Source: CAYILR01 sp964364175
GTDB lineage: Bacteria > Bdellovibrionota > UBA1018
NCBI GenBank assembly: GCA_964364175.1
Contig: CAYILR010000037.1
Location: 1-46,843, forward strand
DNA: 46,843 nt
Direction of reading: 5' to 3'
Shown here piece by piece: positions 14,809 to 23,529 of the stretch. Position 1 is the stretch's first letter. Every line of letters starts with the position of its first letter. The position numbers and the translations under genes are program-made. Below the pieces are notes generated by a model. The model made no database searches and had not been told where the DNA came from. It worked only from the letters and a program-made list of their open reading frames with translations.

Positions 14809-15726
14809 ATGTCAGACCTAGGATTTCAAAAAGACCTATTCGTAATGCCCTTTGACCACAGAGGCTCGTTCCAAGAAAAAATGTTTGGCATCAAAGGCCG
14901 CGCGCCGAATGCCGCGGAAACTCAAGAAATCGCTTCTTACAAAAAAATTATCTATGACGGCTTTAAAAAAGCAGTCGCTGCTGGCGTGCCGAAAGACAAA
15001 GCCGGGATTCTGGTTGATGAGCAATTCGGCGCAGAAATTCTGAGAGACGCCAAAGCCAACGGCTTCATGGTCGCCTGCCCTGCTGAGAAATCCGGCCAAA
15101 ACGAATTCGATTTCGAATACGGTGAAGAATTCGGATCCCACATCAACAAATTCAAACCGACTTTTGTCAAAGTCCTCGTCCGCTACAACACCGAAGACGA
15201 TGCCACTGGCAATAAACGTCAAGCAGCTCGTCTGAAAAGACTTTCGGACTATTGCAAAAAAGAGAAAATCAAATTCATGTTCGAACTGCTGGTCCCAGCA
15301 ACCTCAATGCAACTCGCAAAATTCAACGGCGACACTGCAAGGTACGACAAAGAAGCACGTCCTGCTTTGATGATCGCTGCGATGAAAGAATTGCAAGACA
15401 CCGGAATCGAAGCTGACGTTTGGAAACTTGAAGGCATCGAGACTGAAGCAGATTCACGCAAAGTCGCAGCACAAGCTCGCGTCGGCGGCCGTAACAACGT
15501 GGGCGTCATCGTCCTCGGCCGCGGTGAGAACGCAGAGAAAGTGAAACACTGGCTCTCGACAGCTGCCAACGTTCCAGGCCTCATTGGATTCGCTGTGGGC
15601 CGTACGATTTTCTGGGAACCTCTCAAGGCTTTCAGAGAAGGCAAAATCTCTCGCGAACAAGCCGAAGACCAAGTTTGCAAAAACTACAAAGGTTTCTGCG
15701 ATCTTTGGATCGCTGCTCGTCAGTAA
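14809..15726 (+). CDS. DUF2090 (IolC C-terminal-like) aldolase-family protein
   Basis: 305 residues from ATG 14809, preceded by GAGAGG at good spacing. DUF2090 is the aldolase-like domain fused to IolC in some bacteria, acting on 2-deoxy-5-keto-gluconate 6-phosphate. Visible are FVMPFDHRGSFQEKMFG, GILVDEQFG, VKVLVRYN, MFELLVPAT and VGRTIFWEPL. The substrate of this stand-alone copy is unknown. The same frame is open upstream to 14620 and encodes about 50 Lys/Ala/Pro-rich residues from a possible GTG at 14656, like a histone-H1 tail. It is followed 15 bp later by the OPT transporter. Confidence 0.85.
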   Translation: MSDLGFQKDLFVMPFDHRGSFQEKMFGIKGRAPNAAETQEIASYKKIIYDGFKKAVAAGVPKDKAGILVDEQFGAEILRDAKANGFMVACPAEKSGQNEFDFEYGEEFGSHINKFKPTFVKVLVRYNTEDDATGNKRQAARLKRLSDYCKKEKIKFMFELLVPATSMQLAKFNGDTARYDKEARPALMIAAMKELQDTGIEADVWKLEGIETEADSRKVAAQARVGGRNNVGVIVLGRGENAEKVKHWLSTAANVPGLIGFAVGRTIFWEPLKAFREGKISREQAEDQVCKNYKGFCDLWIAARQ

Positions 15727-15741
15727 AGAAAGCAATACACC

Positions 15742-17622
15742 ATGGCATTAAAAGAATTGACCGACGAACAAGTCCGAACAATGACCCTCGAGCAAAAGGA
15801 TCGTTGGTGGCTCGATAACGTTTTCAAGGGCAATATGCCCCAGCTCACGCTACGATCCGCGCTCACAGGGATGATTCTCGGCAGTGTTCTGAGCCTCACG
15901 AATCTTTACGTGGGAATTCGAACCGGCTGGCAGCTGGGCGTCGGGATTACTTCGGTCATTCTTTCTTTCGGGATGTTCAAGCTCCTGTCCAAAATCGGTT
16001 TGGGCAAAGAGATGACGATTCTAGAAAACAACGCCATGCAGTCGATCGCGACCAGCGCTGGTTATATGGCAGGACCCTTGGTGACTTCCATTCCAGCCTA
16101 TATGTTGGTGACTGGAAATGTGGTTCCAGCCATGCAGGTTTTTTGGTGGTCGATTGCAATTTCTTTGTTGGGTGTGCTTTTTGCTTTCCCGTTGAAAAAA
16201 CGATTCATCAATGAAGAGCAGCTGCCGTTTCCTGAGGGATACGCAGCGGCAGTCGTCATGGATGGGTTGCATGGCGGCGGAGAAGGCGGAGCAAAGGACG
16301 GTCTTTTCAAAGCCAAGGTTCTGGGAATGGGAGCCGCAGCGTCTTCGTTCATCGAGCTGTGGCGAAACGAAAAACTCATGCACACCATTCGTCTGGGATT
16401 CCTCAAACTCCCCGACAATTGGGATGATTTTGTTTACAAGTTCTTCACCCCAAAAATTCTGGGTACACCGCTCAAAGACCTGACCATTACGTGGGACACG
16501 TCCATTGTGATGATGGCTACCGGCGGAATCATGGGCACCAAGACTGCGATTTCGCTGTTCGTCGGCGCCGTGATCAATTATTTCTTGCTGGCACCCATGT
16601 TGATTCACAGCGGAATCATCGCCGGAGCAGGATTCAAGAGCATCAGCATGTGGTCCCTGTGGTGCGGTGTCGCGATGATGACGACGTCATCACTCTATGC
16701 TTTCTTGTCCAAACCCGAGATGATTCTTCAAGCCTTCAGCGGGCTCAGCAAAAAGAAGGGGCAAAAATCCAAAGACGTTTTGGCAGACATTGAGCTTCCG
16801 ATTTGGGTTTCGCTCGTGGGCGTTCCCATCGTGGGTATCGTCATGGCCTGGATGGCTCATTCATTTTTCGGTGTTCAATACTGGATGGGACTGATTGCGG
16901 TTCCTTTGGTTTTCGTTTTCACACTGATCGCTGTGAATTCCACCGGATTGACTTCCATCACACCTGTCGGCGCTTTGGGTAAACTCACTCAGCTCAGCTA
17001 CAGCGTTCTGGCACCCGGAAATATTCCCACCAACATCATGACCGCCAGTATTACGGCAGAGGCCTCCAGCAGCGCCAGCAACTTGCTCATGGATATTCGC
17101 CCCGGTTATTTGCTGGGAGCAAAACCTAGACAGCAAGCTCTCGGACATATTCTGGGAATTTTTGCGGGTTCTTGGTTGTCGATTCCAGTTTTCTACATGA
17201 TTTTTCATGGTGATTTGACCCTGCTGACCTCTGACAAACTCCCGTTGCCTTCCGTCCAGATTTGGAAGAGCGTTGCCGAAGTACTTTCGAAAGGTTTGAG
17301 CTTCTTGCATCCTACTGCTCAGCTTGCAGTTCTGATCGGCGCGATTCTGGGAATCGTTTTGGAAGTGATCGGGCAAAAAACCAAAGGTAGATTTCCGATT
17401 TCTGGAACTGGATTGGGACTCGCATTCGTTCTGCGATTCTCCGACAGCTTCTCGATGGCACTCGGAGCATTTATGTTCTGGGTGATCGGTAAACTGAAAG
17501 ACAATCCAAAAACCAAGATTCACCAAGTCTTTGTGGAGAACCAAGAAACCCTCAGCGCAGGCGCCATTGCAGGTGGATCGATTATTGGGATTCTGCTGAT
17601 TCTTTTTGAGACTTTGGGGTAG
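15742..17622 (+). CDS. OPT family oligopeptide/metal-chelate transporter
   Basis: 626 residues, around 14 membrane helices. OPT proteins carry peptides, glutathione or metal chelates into the cell by proton symport. Family marks include ENNAMQSIATSAGYM, LPFPEGYAAA near residue 160, and SASNLLMDIRPGYLLGAKPR near 445. Only 15 bp separate it from the DUF2090 gene, so they are probably cotranscribed. Substrate not predictable from sequence. Confidence 0.92.
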   Translation: MALKELTDEQVRTMTLEQKDRWWLDNVFKGNMPQLTLRSALTGMILGSVLSLTNLYVGIRTGWQLGVGITSVILSFGMFKLLSKIGLGKEMTILENNAMQSIATSAGYMAGPLVTSIPAYMLVTGNVVPAMQVFWWSIAISLLGVLFAFPLKKRFINEEQLPFPEGYAAAVVMDGLHGGGEGGAKDGLFKAKVLGMGAAASSFIELWRNEKLMHTIRLGFLKLPDNWDDFVYKFFTPKILGTPLKDLTITWDTSIVMMATGGIMGTKTAISLFVGAVINYFLLAPMLIHSGIIAGAGFKSISMWSLWCGVAMMTTSSLYAFLSKPEMILQAFSGLSKKKGQKSKDVLADIELPIWVSLVGVPIVGIVMAWMAHSFFGVQYWMGLIAVPLVFVFTLIAVNSTGLTSITPVGALGKLTQLSYSVLAPGNIPTNIMTASITAEASSSASNLLMDIRPGYLLGAKPRQQALGHILGIFAGSWLSIPVFYMIFHGDLTLLTSDKLPLPSVQIWKSVAEVLSKGLSFLHPTAQLAVLIGAILGIVLEVIGQKTKGRFPISGTGLGLAFVLRFSDSFSMALGAFMFWVIGKLKDNPKTKIHQVFVENQETLSAGAIAGGSIIGILLILFETLG

Positions 17623-17640
17623 AAACTTCGAGTTGATTCT

Positions 17641-18609
17641 CTAGGTTTTTAAATATTTTTTCATTTTCTCAGGGCCAAAAACTTCGATCGCTCTGAGAGA
17701 ATTATGTGTTCGACAAAGTATGGTCAGGTTTTGAATTTCAGAAGAACCACCGAGCGCGTGTGGTTGAATATGCTCAATTTGAAGATTCCCGCGTTCCTGG
17801 CATCGTTTTCCGGTCATCTCGCTGACATAAGTACATTGGTGGTTAGATCGAGCAAGAAGGCGCCTACGGACCTTTACTGGGATATACGGACGATGACTTG
17901 AGGCAATCGGCCTGGGTGACTCAGCGCAAGGTTCAAGCGGTTGAACTAACTCAGCTTCAATCTCTGATTCTTCTTTTACTTTTTTATGTTTCGGATCTTT
18001 TTTCTCCAACGCGATCTTGAGCGCTTTTTTGATGAGGATTCCGTACTGATTTGCTTCTCTCGGATTCAGCTCTCCCAGTCGCTGAAGCATTTCCATACAT
18101 TCCTCGTCAGCAACAAACTGGATCTGTATTTTTTCTGGGGCAATTCGCTTAGCTTGGTTTTTTTCTTTAGCGAGGTAAACTTCGGGATTCACTTGAGACA
18201 GATATTTTTCTGTCTCCCGCGTACTCTTGTCGCGAATTTCCGTCCAAAGCTGGAGCTTTTCTTTAGAATCTCTTTCTACTCCCGTGAGGCTTTTTTCCTG
18301 CCGGAGAAATTTTTGCAGATGCGCAGCTTGAATCACTGAGGCGTCATTTTTAACCAAATCTGATTTCACTTCAGGCAACGCTTGAGTCAGCTTCAATGCA
18401 TCGATCCGAATTTGAGCAGTCCCCTTCGCGTATCTCAATTCTTGTGTCATGAAATTAAACATTCCCGAATAACCCAACTTTGCAAAAAGCCTCCGTTCGT
18501 AAATTTCCTGTAAAAAATTGACTAGCTCTTCGACTATTTTTTGCTCTTGTTTCACGAGCAGGCGAGTTTGAGAAATGAGATCTGAGTCTGAGAGTATTTT
18601 GAGGTTCAT
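17641..18609 (-). CDS. HNH endonuclease-domain protein
   Basis: 322 residues from ATG 18609, preceded by AAAGGA at 9 bp. Residues about 1-200 are helical (LVKQEQKIVEELVNFLQEIY; YSGMFNFMTQELRY) and resemble the N-terminal domain of the DUF222-HNH type. The C-terminal HNH nuclease has CTYVSEMTGKRC, then IEHIQPHALGG and LCRTHNSLRA: the His-Asn-His centre and two Cys pairs for structural zinc. Such genes are often multicopy and of unclear role. Convergent with the OPT gene. Confidence 0.85.
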   Translation of the reverse strand: MNLKILSDSDLISQTRLLVKQEQKIVEELVNFLQEIYERRLFAKLGYSGMFNFMTQELRYAKGTAQIRIDALKLTQALPEVKSDLVKNDASVIQAAHLQKFLRQEKSLTGVERDSKEKLQLWTEIRDKSTRETEKYLSQVNPEVYLAKEKNQAKRIAPEKIQIQFVADEECMEMLQRLGELNPREANQYGILIKKALKIALEKKDPKHKKVKEESEIEAELVQPLEPCAESPRPIASSHRPYIPVKVRRRLLARSNHQCTYVSEMTGKRCQERGNLQIEHIQPHALGGSSEIQNLTILCRTHNSLRAIEVFGPEKMKKYLKT

Positions 18610-18933
18610 TTTGAAATTTCCTTTCAAAATTTTTCTTATCATGAGTTCCAAAAACGCCATTTTTTAGGAACTCCTTTCAATGAAACTCAAAATTTAAAAT
18701 CAACTCAAACGCATGAAAATTCACCACGATGCACGTTCAAAGCGCGAGACAGTTTCAACCAGTGGCACCGTCAATAAGTCTGCGCCTCGCCTATTTCTGT
18801 GACCCTATTTTCTGTCAACAAATATTTGACAGCTTTCCGCTTTCCCGATTTCCAATCACTCTCCCTCAAGCGGGAATGTATTTGTGTATTTGTGTATTTG
18901 TATTTATCCTCAATACAGAAGGGGCTTATTCAC
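18610..18933. promoter_or_regulatory. 324-bp divergent intergenic region
   Basis: Separates the HNH gene from an exported Cys-rich protein. It contains an inverted repeat CTGTCAA-7-TTGACAG at 18812-18832, the right arm of which includes a TTGACA hexamer, and a short tandem repeat of a TGTATTTG-type unit at about 18885-18906. AGAAGGGG at about 18917-18924 is the ribosome binding site of the gene at 18934. No further gene seen. Confidence 0.45.
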
Positions 18934-19317
18934 ATGAAAAATATTATTTTCGCTTCAATTTTAGGAATGGTTATTTTGGGATCTGCATCAACTTCCTGGG
19001 CAGACTCCTGCTCGATATCACCCGCTAACTGCACCAATCCAGGAAGTCAAAACAACGACCCTCAAAGCTGCAACGCCAATTGCAAACCTGGTCAACTAGC
19101 TATTTGTAACTGTAATTGCACCAATCACCTGATTTCAGGCCTCTGCGTGCAACATGTCGCTTCTTGCGGATGCGTACGCGACGAAAGCGCTAGCAACAGC
19201 GCTTCAGCCGGTAACAACTCGAAAGTCAGCAATCGATCAGGCAATAAGCCCACATCACAGGGCAACAATACCGGCAGCTCCGCACACGAGAGCAACGGCG
19301 CAACATCGCCTAAATAG
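18934..19317 (+). CDS. exported Cys-rich protein
   Basis: 127 residues from ATG 18934. Signal peptide at residues 1-23 (ASILGMVILGSASTSWA). The mature part has a compact domain of about ten cysteines (CSISPANC, CNANC, CNCNC, CVQHVASCGC), probably a disulfide knot, followed by a low-complexity Ser/Asn/Gly tail of about 45 residues. No family recognised. Its stop overlaps the convergent pseudouridine synthase by 8 bp. Confidence 0.65.
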   Translation: MKNIIFASILGMVILGSASTSWADSCSISPANCTNPGSQNNDPQSCNANCKPGQLAICNCNCTNHLISGLCVQHVASCGCVRDESASNSASAGNNSKVSNRSGNKPTSQGNNTGSSAHESNGATSPK

Positions 19318-20068
19318 AGCTGGATTTGATAGGAGCTCCCGGAAAAGCCTGATTCAACTCAGCCACCGAGAGGTCTCGCCATTTTCCGGTGGGCAGATCG
19401 CCCAATTCGAGACCCCCGAATGAAACTCGTTTGAGCACGGTCACTTCGTGGCCCACTTGTTTCAACATACGGCGGATCTCGCGGTTTTTTCCTTCGATCA
19501 ACTGAATGACTAAATGAGTTTCTCGTCGAGATCGCTTGCGAATGAGAATCGAATGGGCGCTGAGTGATTCGCCCTCGTCGCTGACTCCCGACTCAAGCCT
19601 ACTAGCATCAGCATCAGAAAACTCACCCCGAACCGTGACCAGGTAAGTGCGTGGAACAGCATTTTTCGGATCCGTCACCCAGGCAGAAAACTGCGTGTCG
19701 TTGGTCAAAAGCAAAAGCCCGCTCGTTGCTTGATCCAATCGTCCAACCGCGATGAGGTATTGACCGACATCCGCCAGCAACGAAAACACAGTGGGCCGAT
19801 TTTTTTCATCGGATCGCGTTGTGACGGTCCCTTTGGGTTTATGAAACAGAATCCAACGGGGGGTGTTCGTCGTCTGAGTCTGATTCTCAATTTCGATTTT
19901 AGTTTTTTCAGGAATCACATCGTGGGAAACCCTCAATACAACGCGTCCGTTGACTTTAACCTTGCCGGCGCGAATCAACTCCGCTGCCTGAGTCCGAGAT
20001 GCAAGCCCCAGCTTCGAAAGCGCACGATCCAACGGGACATATCCGGGTTTGCGTGGGCGAGATGTCAA
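19310..20068 (-). CDS. pseudouridine synthase, RsuA/RluB family
   Basis: 252 residues, TTG start at 20068. Isomerises a uridine of rRNA. An N-terminal S4 RNA-binding domain (LDRALSKLGLASRTQAAELI, residues about 13-60) is followed by the catalytic domain with the active Asp in VGRLDQATSGLLLLTND and the late motif KNREIRRMLKQVGHEV. The features fit RluB, RsuA or RluE; which rRNA position is modified cannot be decided here. Confidence 0.9.
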   Translation of the reverse strand: MTSRPRKPGYVPLDRALSKLGLASRTQAAELIRAGKVKVNGRVVLRVSHDVIPEKTKIEIENQTQTTNTPRWILFHKPKGTVTTRSDEKNRPTVFSLLADVGQYLIAVGRLDQATSGLLLLTNDTQFSAWVTDPKNAVPRTYLVTVRGEFSDADASRLESGVSDEGESLSAHSILIRKRSRRETHLVIQLIEGKNREIRRMLKQVGHEVTVLKRVSFGGLELGDLPTGKWRDLSVAELNQAFPGAPIKSSSI

Positions 20069-20202
20069 TTGTCTGGACCCGATTTTTCATGCAGCATTTG
20101 TTCAAACAACCCTACACGATGGAATCACGCATGCAAACTTTGACTCCAATGGGGAGGCTGGTAGCATTTGACACTGCGCGGCTTTTTCGGTAAAGGTCTC
20201 CC

Positions 20203-20751
20203 ATGAAGACGTATTTGGCGATGGGTTTAATGTTTTTTGGAACAGTTTCGTGGGCTGGTTATTATGACTTTCCGGACTGTGATTCTCTCCGCAAGGACTC
20301 GCAAACGGCTTACGAGCTTTGCCGTGTATACCGGGACGGGGAATCCTGCCTGATGATTACGGATACCCTGGAGCGTGCGACTTGCGAGGCCTTTCGGGAC
20401 CGCCAGTGCATCACTTACAAAAGCAGCTCGCTCTCAGCCCCAGACGTGCGCAGCTACGGATTCTGCCAAGTTTATTTAAAAAATGAATCGTGTGACCTGC
20501 ACCTGACTGGATTTGACCTGGAAGTCTGCCAGGCTCACCGCGAAGGTTTGTGTGATCGATACACAGGCTATGAGCGTAGAAAATGCGACCGAAAATATGC
20601 TCTGGGAAATCTCGTCATCCACAGCTCAACGCACATGACTCTGTACTACAACCTGGATCGCCGTTGGCCGTACTTGGTTCTGCATGACTTTGACGATCTA
20701 TACATGCGTAGCTTAGAGGAAGAACGCTGGCTCCTGCACCACGAATTCTAA
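20203..20751 (+). CDS. exported protein with duplicated Cys repeat
   Basis: 182 residues. Signal peptide at residues 1-18 (MGLMFFGTVSWA). Residues about 45-130 hold two copies of one unit: CRVYRDGESC, then CEAFRDRQC; and CQVYLKNESC, then CQAHREGLC, each followed by a tyrosine two or three residues on. A related part-copy starts at about 24. The C-terminus is rich in aromatic and acidic residues. No family recognised. It ends 6 bp before trmO. Confidence 0.7.
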   Translation: MKTYLAMGLMFFGTVSWAGYYDFPDCDSLRKDSQTAYELCRVYRDGESCLMITDTLERATCEAFRDRQCITYKSSSLSAPDVRSYGFCQVYLKNESCDLHLTGFDLEVCQAHREGLCDRYTGYERRKCDRKYALGNLVIHSSTHMTLYYNLDRRWPYLVLHDFDDLYMRSLEEERWLLHHEF

Positions 20752-20757
20752 CCTCCC

Positions 20758-21483
20758 GTGAATTTCGAACCGATTGGCTACGTTTACTCCTGTTTCTCCC
20801 AACGTTTTGGAGTGCCCCGCCAAGCTGGAGTCGTGCCTGACGCCAAGGGAATCATTCGCCTCAAGAACGAACAGGCCTTTCGCGACTCGCTCAAAAGCCT
20901 CGAAGAATTCAGTCACCTGTGGGTGATTTTTGTTTTTCACGACCTTCCGGGCAATCCTTGGAAGCCCAGGATCCGCCCACCGCGCCTCTATGACTCACGC
21001 GCCAGCGATGGCTCTCGCAAAGTTGGCGTCCTGGCCTCCCGATCCCCTCACCGTCCCAATCCGATTGGACTTTCCGCAGTCAAAATCGAACGTATTGATA
21101 TTGATGCACCCGAGGGCCCCGAAATCCACGTCACCGGAATCGACCTGCAAGATCATACACCCGTACTGGATATAAAACCCTACATCCCGTACGCCGATTC
21201 CATCCCCGACGCCAACCCGGGCTGGTCTGCCACGAAATGGGCCAAGCTCGAAGTATCCTGGCAGGACGACCCCCTGAAAGCATGCCAGCAAGCCGAGGCA
21301 AAACATCCCGGCCTGCAAAAACTCGTCGAGCAAACCCTCGCCAGCGACCCACGACCGCCGTACTACAACGACCGGCAGATGGTTTTTAAGACGATGATCT
21401 TGGATTACGACGTCCACTGGGAAGTCTCGCCGCAAGAAAACGGCCCGGACCGTTGTTTGATCGTAAAGTGGATTGATCTGTAA
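20758..21483 (+). CDS. trmO: tRNA (N6-threonylcarbamoyladenosine-37)-N6-methyltransferase
   Basis: 241 residues, GTG start. TrmO (TsaA, UPF0066) methylates t6A37 of tRNA-Thr with SAM. Visible are IGYVYSCF, QAGVVPDAKGIIRL, FSHLWVIFVFH, SRSPHRPNPIGLSAVKIE and TPVLDIKPYIPYAD, all family hallmarks. A C-terminal extension of about 75 residues matches the longer, E. coli-like form. The gene follows the exported Cys-repeat gene by 6 bp. Confidence 0.94.
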   Translation: MNFEPIGYVYSCFSQRFGVPRQAGVVPDAKGIIRLKNEQAFRDSLKSLEEFSHLWVIFVFHDLPGNPWKPRIRPPRLYDSRASDGSRKVGVLASRSPHRPNPIGLSAVKIERIDIDAPEGPEIHVTGIDLQDHTPVLDIKPYIPYADSIPDANPGWSATKWAKLEVSWQDDPLKACQQAEAKHPGLQKLVEQTLASDPRPPYYNDRQMVFKTMILDYDVHWEVSPQENGPDRCLIVKWIDL

Positions 21484-21495
21484 CTTTCGGCAAAA

Positions 21496-21562
21496 GTCGC
21501 GTTTAGCGACAAAGTGCCAAGGTGCGTGCTGTGCTCCCCCCATTACTGTCGCGTTTGGCGAC
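21496..21562. repeat. direct doublet of palindromic repeat
   Basis: GTCGCGTTTAGCGAC (21496-21510) and GTCGCGTTTGGCGAC (21548-21562) are two same-orientation copies 52 bp apart. The second is the exact reverse complement of the core at 12551-12565. Both lie in the 3' end of the minus-strand gene at 21503-21961 and supply its last codons and stop. Confidence 0.75.
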
Positions 21563-21961
21563 TTTGTAGCGAGGTTGACGGAGCTCATCCGCTGTGTACA
21601 AGAAATACCCATCGAAGTCTGGGGCATAAATATAAACTAGGTTGTTAGTGTAAACCTCTTCGACCATACCCTCATTGTCGTGGCGGTCGAACACAGCCTC
21701 TCCTACGCAAAATTTCTCATGACAGCGAACCGATTTGCCCAGCTCACCATACTCAAATTTCCAAGGAGCGCCTGTCTCGCCCATCTCCACAAAAACCATC
21801 GCCGAGTCAGGATCAAACCCAGTCACCTGAGATTTCCAACCCTGAGTATTTCGAACTGTATTGCCCACACAAAGTTCTTTGAAACAGGCTGGCCCGTCTG
21901 TCCAAGCCACGACTGAACTCAAAAAAGCACCTGCCAAAAAGACCGTGCGTCTATAATTCAT
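21503..21961 (-). CDS. exported protein, unknown function
   Basis: 152 residues. Signal peptide at residues 1-19. Two similar Cys units are visible: ACFKELCVGNTVRN, and RCHEKFCVGEAVFDRHDN, each C-x4-C-V-G followed by a beta-rich stretch, which suggests an internal duplication of a small SH3-like fold. The last 20 or so residues (from KVAKRDS) are encoded by the palindromic repeats, so the original C-terminus may have been replaced. Confidence 0.65.
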   Translation of the reverse strand: MNYRRTVFLAGAFLSSVVAWTDGPACFKELCVGNTVRNTQGWKSQVTGFDPDSAMVFVEMGETGAPWKFEYGELGKSVRCHEKFCVGEAVFDRHDNEGMVEEVYTNNLVYIYAPDFDGYFLYTADELRQPRYKVAKRDSNGGSTARTLALCR

Positions 21962-21983
21962 ATCTATATTTTGTCGAAAAATC

Positions 21984-22493
21984 CTAACTCAGTCCAGTGA
22001 CTTTGACCAAAATCCGTTTTTCCCTGAGACCGTCAAATTCCGCATAGAAAATCTGCTGCCAAGTCCCAAAATCCAACTTCCCTCGCGTCACAGGGGCAGT
22101 CAGGGCATGGTTCGTCAAATAAGACTTGAGATGCGCATCACCGTTGTCTTCGCCAGTCTGATGGTGGAGATAATTTTTTCCATAGGGAGCCAGATTCTCC
22201 AACCACCGAGAAATATCCGTCAGCAAACCCGACTCTGCATCGTTGATATAGACACCGGCTGTAATATGCATCGCACTGACAAAGCACCATCCATCTCGTA
22301 CTCCGGAACGACGCAGAACTTCCTCGACATGATCAGTAATATTCACCAACGCATAGCGCTTCGGGATTCGAACAAAGAGGTGCTCCGTATGATGAATGTA
22401 GGGAGGCTTTTCCAGATGCTCCTGTTTTTCTGCACTCATGAATCCGGGACAAGACCCCGGCGAAAGCAACCAATCGATTTTTTCGTGACTCAT
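21984..22493 (-). CDS. YjbQ/UPF0047 family protein
   Basis: 169 residues. The UPF0047 fold shows MHITAGVYINDAE, GDAHLKSYLTNHALTAPV and GTWQQIFYAEFDG, conserved across the family. Members have weak thiamine-phosphate synthase activity, but their physiological role is unsettled. The first 30 residues are an extra, non-conserved head. Downstream of the alpha/beta hydrolase on the same strand by 16 bp, so probably cotranscribed. Confidence 0.88.
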   Translation of the reverse strand: MSHEKIDWLLSPGSCPGFMSAEKQEHLEKPPYIHHTEHLFVRIPKRYALVNITDHVEEVLRRSGVRDGWCFVSAMHITAGVYINDAESGLLTDISRWLENLAPYGKNYLHHQTGEDNGDAHLKSYLTNHALTAPVTRGKLDFGTWQQIFYAEFDGLREKRILVKVTGLS

Positions 22494-22509
22494 GCCAAAA
22501 GACCTCCTG

Positions 22510-23481
22510 TTAAAGAAGCTGATTTTTCTTCATCCACTGCGTGCTATTCTTGACCAACTCATCCACCAAATCCTGTGCCCCGGGTTGAACATGATCCCCA
22601 CTCATCATCACACGCTCCACCTGAGCCTTGCTCTTCTGCAAAGCCTCCCACAAACTATCCGATGTCTCGCGCGGAACAAAGGAATCCCGCTCGGCAGAAA
22701 TCATCAAAATTTTTTGTTGTTCCTGAAACTGCAGCGCGTAGTCTTCCAACGCACCTAAACCCAAATACAAACCAGCACTCTGGCCCATCATCCAGGTCAG
22801 AGGGCGAATCCAACCTCCGACTTTTGGAATCCATGATCGATTCAACTGATGAGTAATCACCTCGGGAGCATTTCCAAACCCATGAATCAGCACAACGCCA
22901 GAAAATCCAGGATCACGAGCGCCACTCACGAGCGCGAAAGGAGCCCCCATGCTCGCACCAATAATACTGCATCGCCGAGGATCCACACCTCCACGATCCA
23001 CAAGAATTTTTCGAAATAACAAAATTCCCTCCAAAGTCTGGTGAACAGTCCGCTTGGCATCAGAAACCAGAAACAAGCTCTGTGGAAAATGAAACCGCCT
23101 CTCCGCCACGAACGGATAATCAAAAGTAGCGAAAACAGCCGGGTCCGCAGTTTTGAAAAATGAGAGAACTTTTGCAGCGTCCTGAAATCCACCGAAAATC
23201 AGAACCAGGGGTAAGGCGTGATTCCCAGATGCAACATCCAACACCGGCCGTTGCACCTGGGCATTCAACTGGGTTCCATCAGCAAGAGCGAACGAAAAAG
23301 ATTCCTTCTTCCATGATAGAACGGATTCCGCTCTGACCCATGAAGAGACACTGAATTCGAAAACAGCCAAAACGACCCAGATCAAATTCCAAAACACCTT
23401 CCTGAGACATTTATCCTCGTGGTGAGATTCTTTGTCCCACGAAAATAATTTCTCACTTTGCGATAGCTCGTAGCGCGGCAT
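22510..23481 (-). CDS. alpha/beta hydrolase, membrane-anchored or exported
   Basis: 323 residues. A hydrophobic segment at about 29-52 (VFWNLIWVVLAVFEFSVSSWVRA) after a charged head is either a signal peptide or an N-terminal anchor. Hydrolase motifs: oxyanion loop LVLIFGGFQDAAK, nucleophile elbow GASMGAPF, acid in SAERDSFVP, and the catalytic His in GDHVQPG. Substrate unknown. Ribosome binding site not strong. Confidence 0.8.
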   Translation of the reverse strand: MPRYELSQSEKLFSWDKESHHEDKCLRKVFWNLIWVVLAVFEFSVSSWVRAESVLSWKKESFSFALADGTQLNAQVQRPVLDVASGNHALPLVLIFGGFQDAAKVLSFFKTADPAVFATFDYPFVAERRFHFPQSLFLVSDAKRTVHQTLEGILLFRKILVDRGGVDPRRCSIIGASMGAPFALVSGARDPGFSGVVLIHGFGNAPEVITHQLNRSWIPKVGGWIRPLTWMMGQSAGLYLGLGALEDYALQFQEQQKILMISAERDSFVPRETSDSLWEALQKSKAQVERVMMSGDHVQPGAQDLVDELVKNSTQWMKKNQLL

Positions 23482-23529
23482 ATTTATTGCTTAGCATAAG
23501 CTGTGCCCACAACAACCAGGAGACTCGTT

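Noticed and set aside
18880..18910. CRISPR-like tandem repeat
   Set aside because: A short TGTATTTG-type slippage repeat without spacers; no cas genes in the window.
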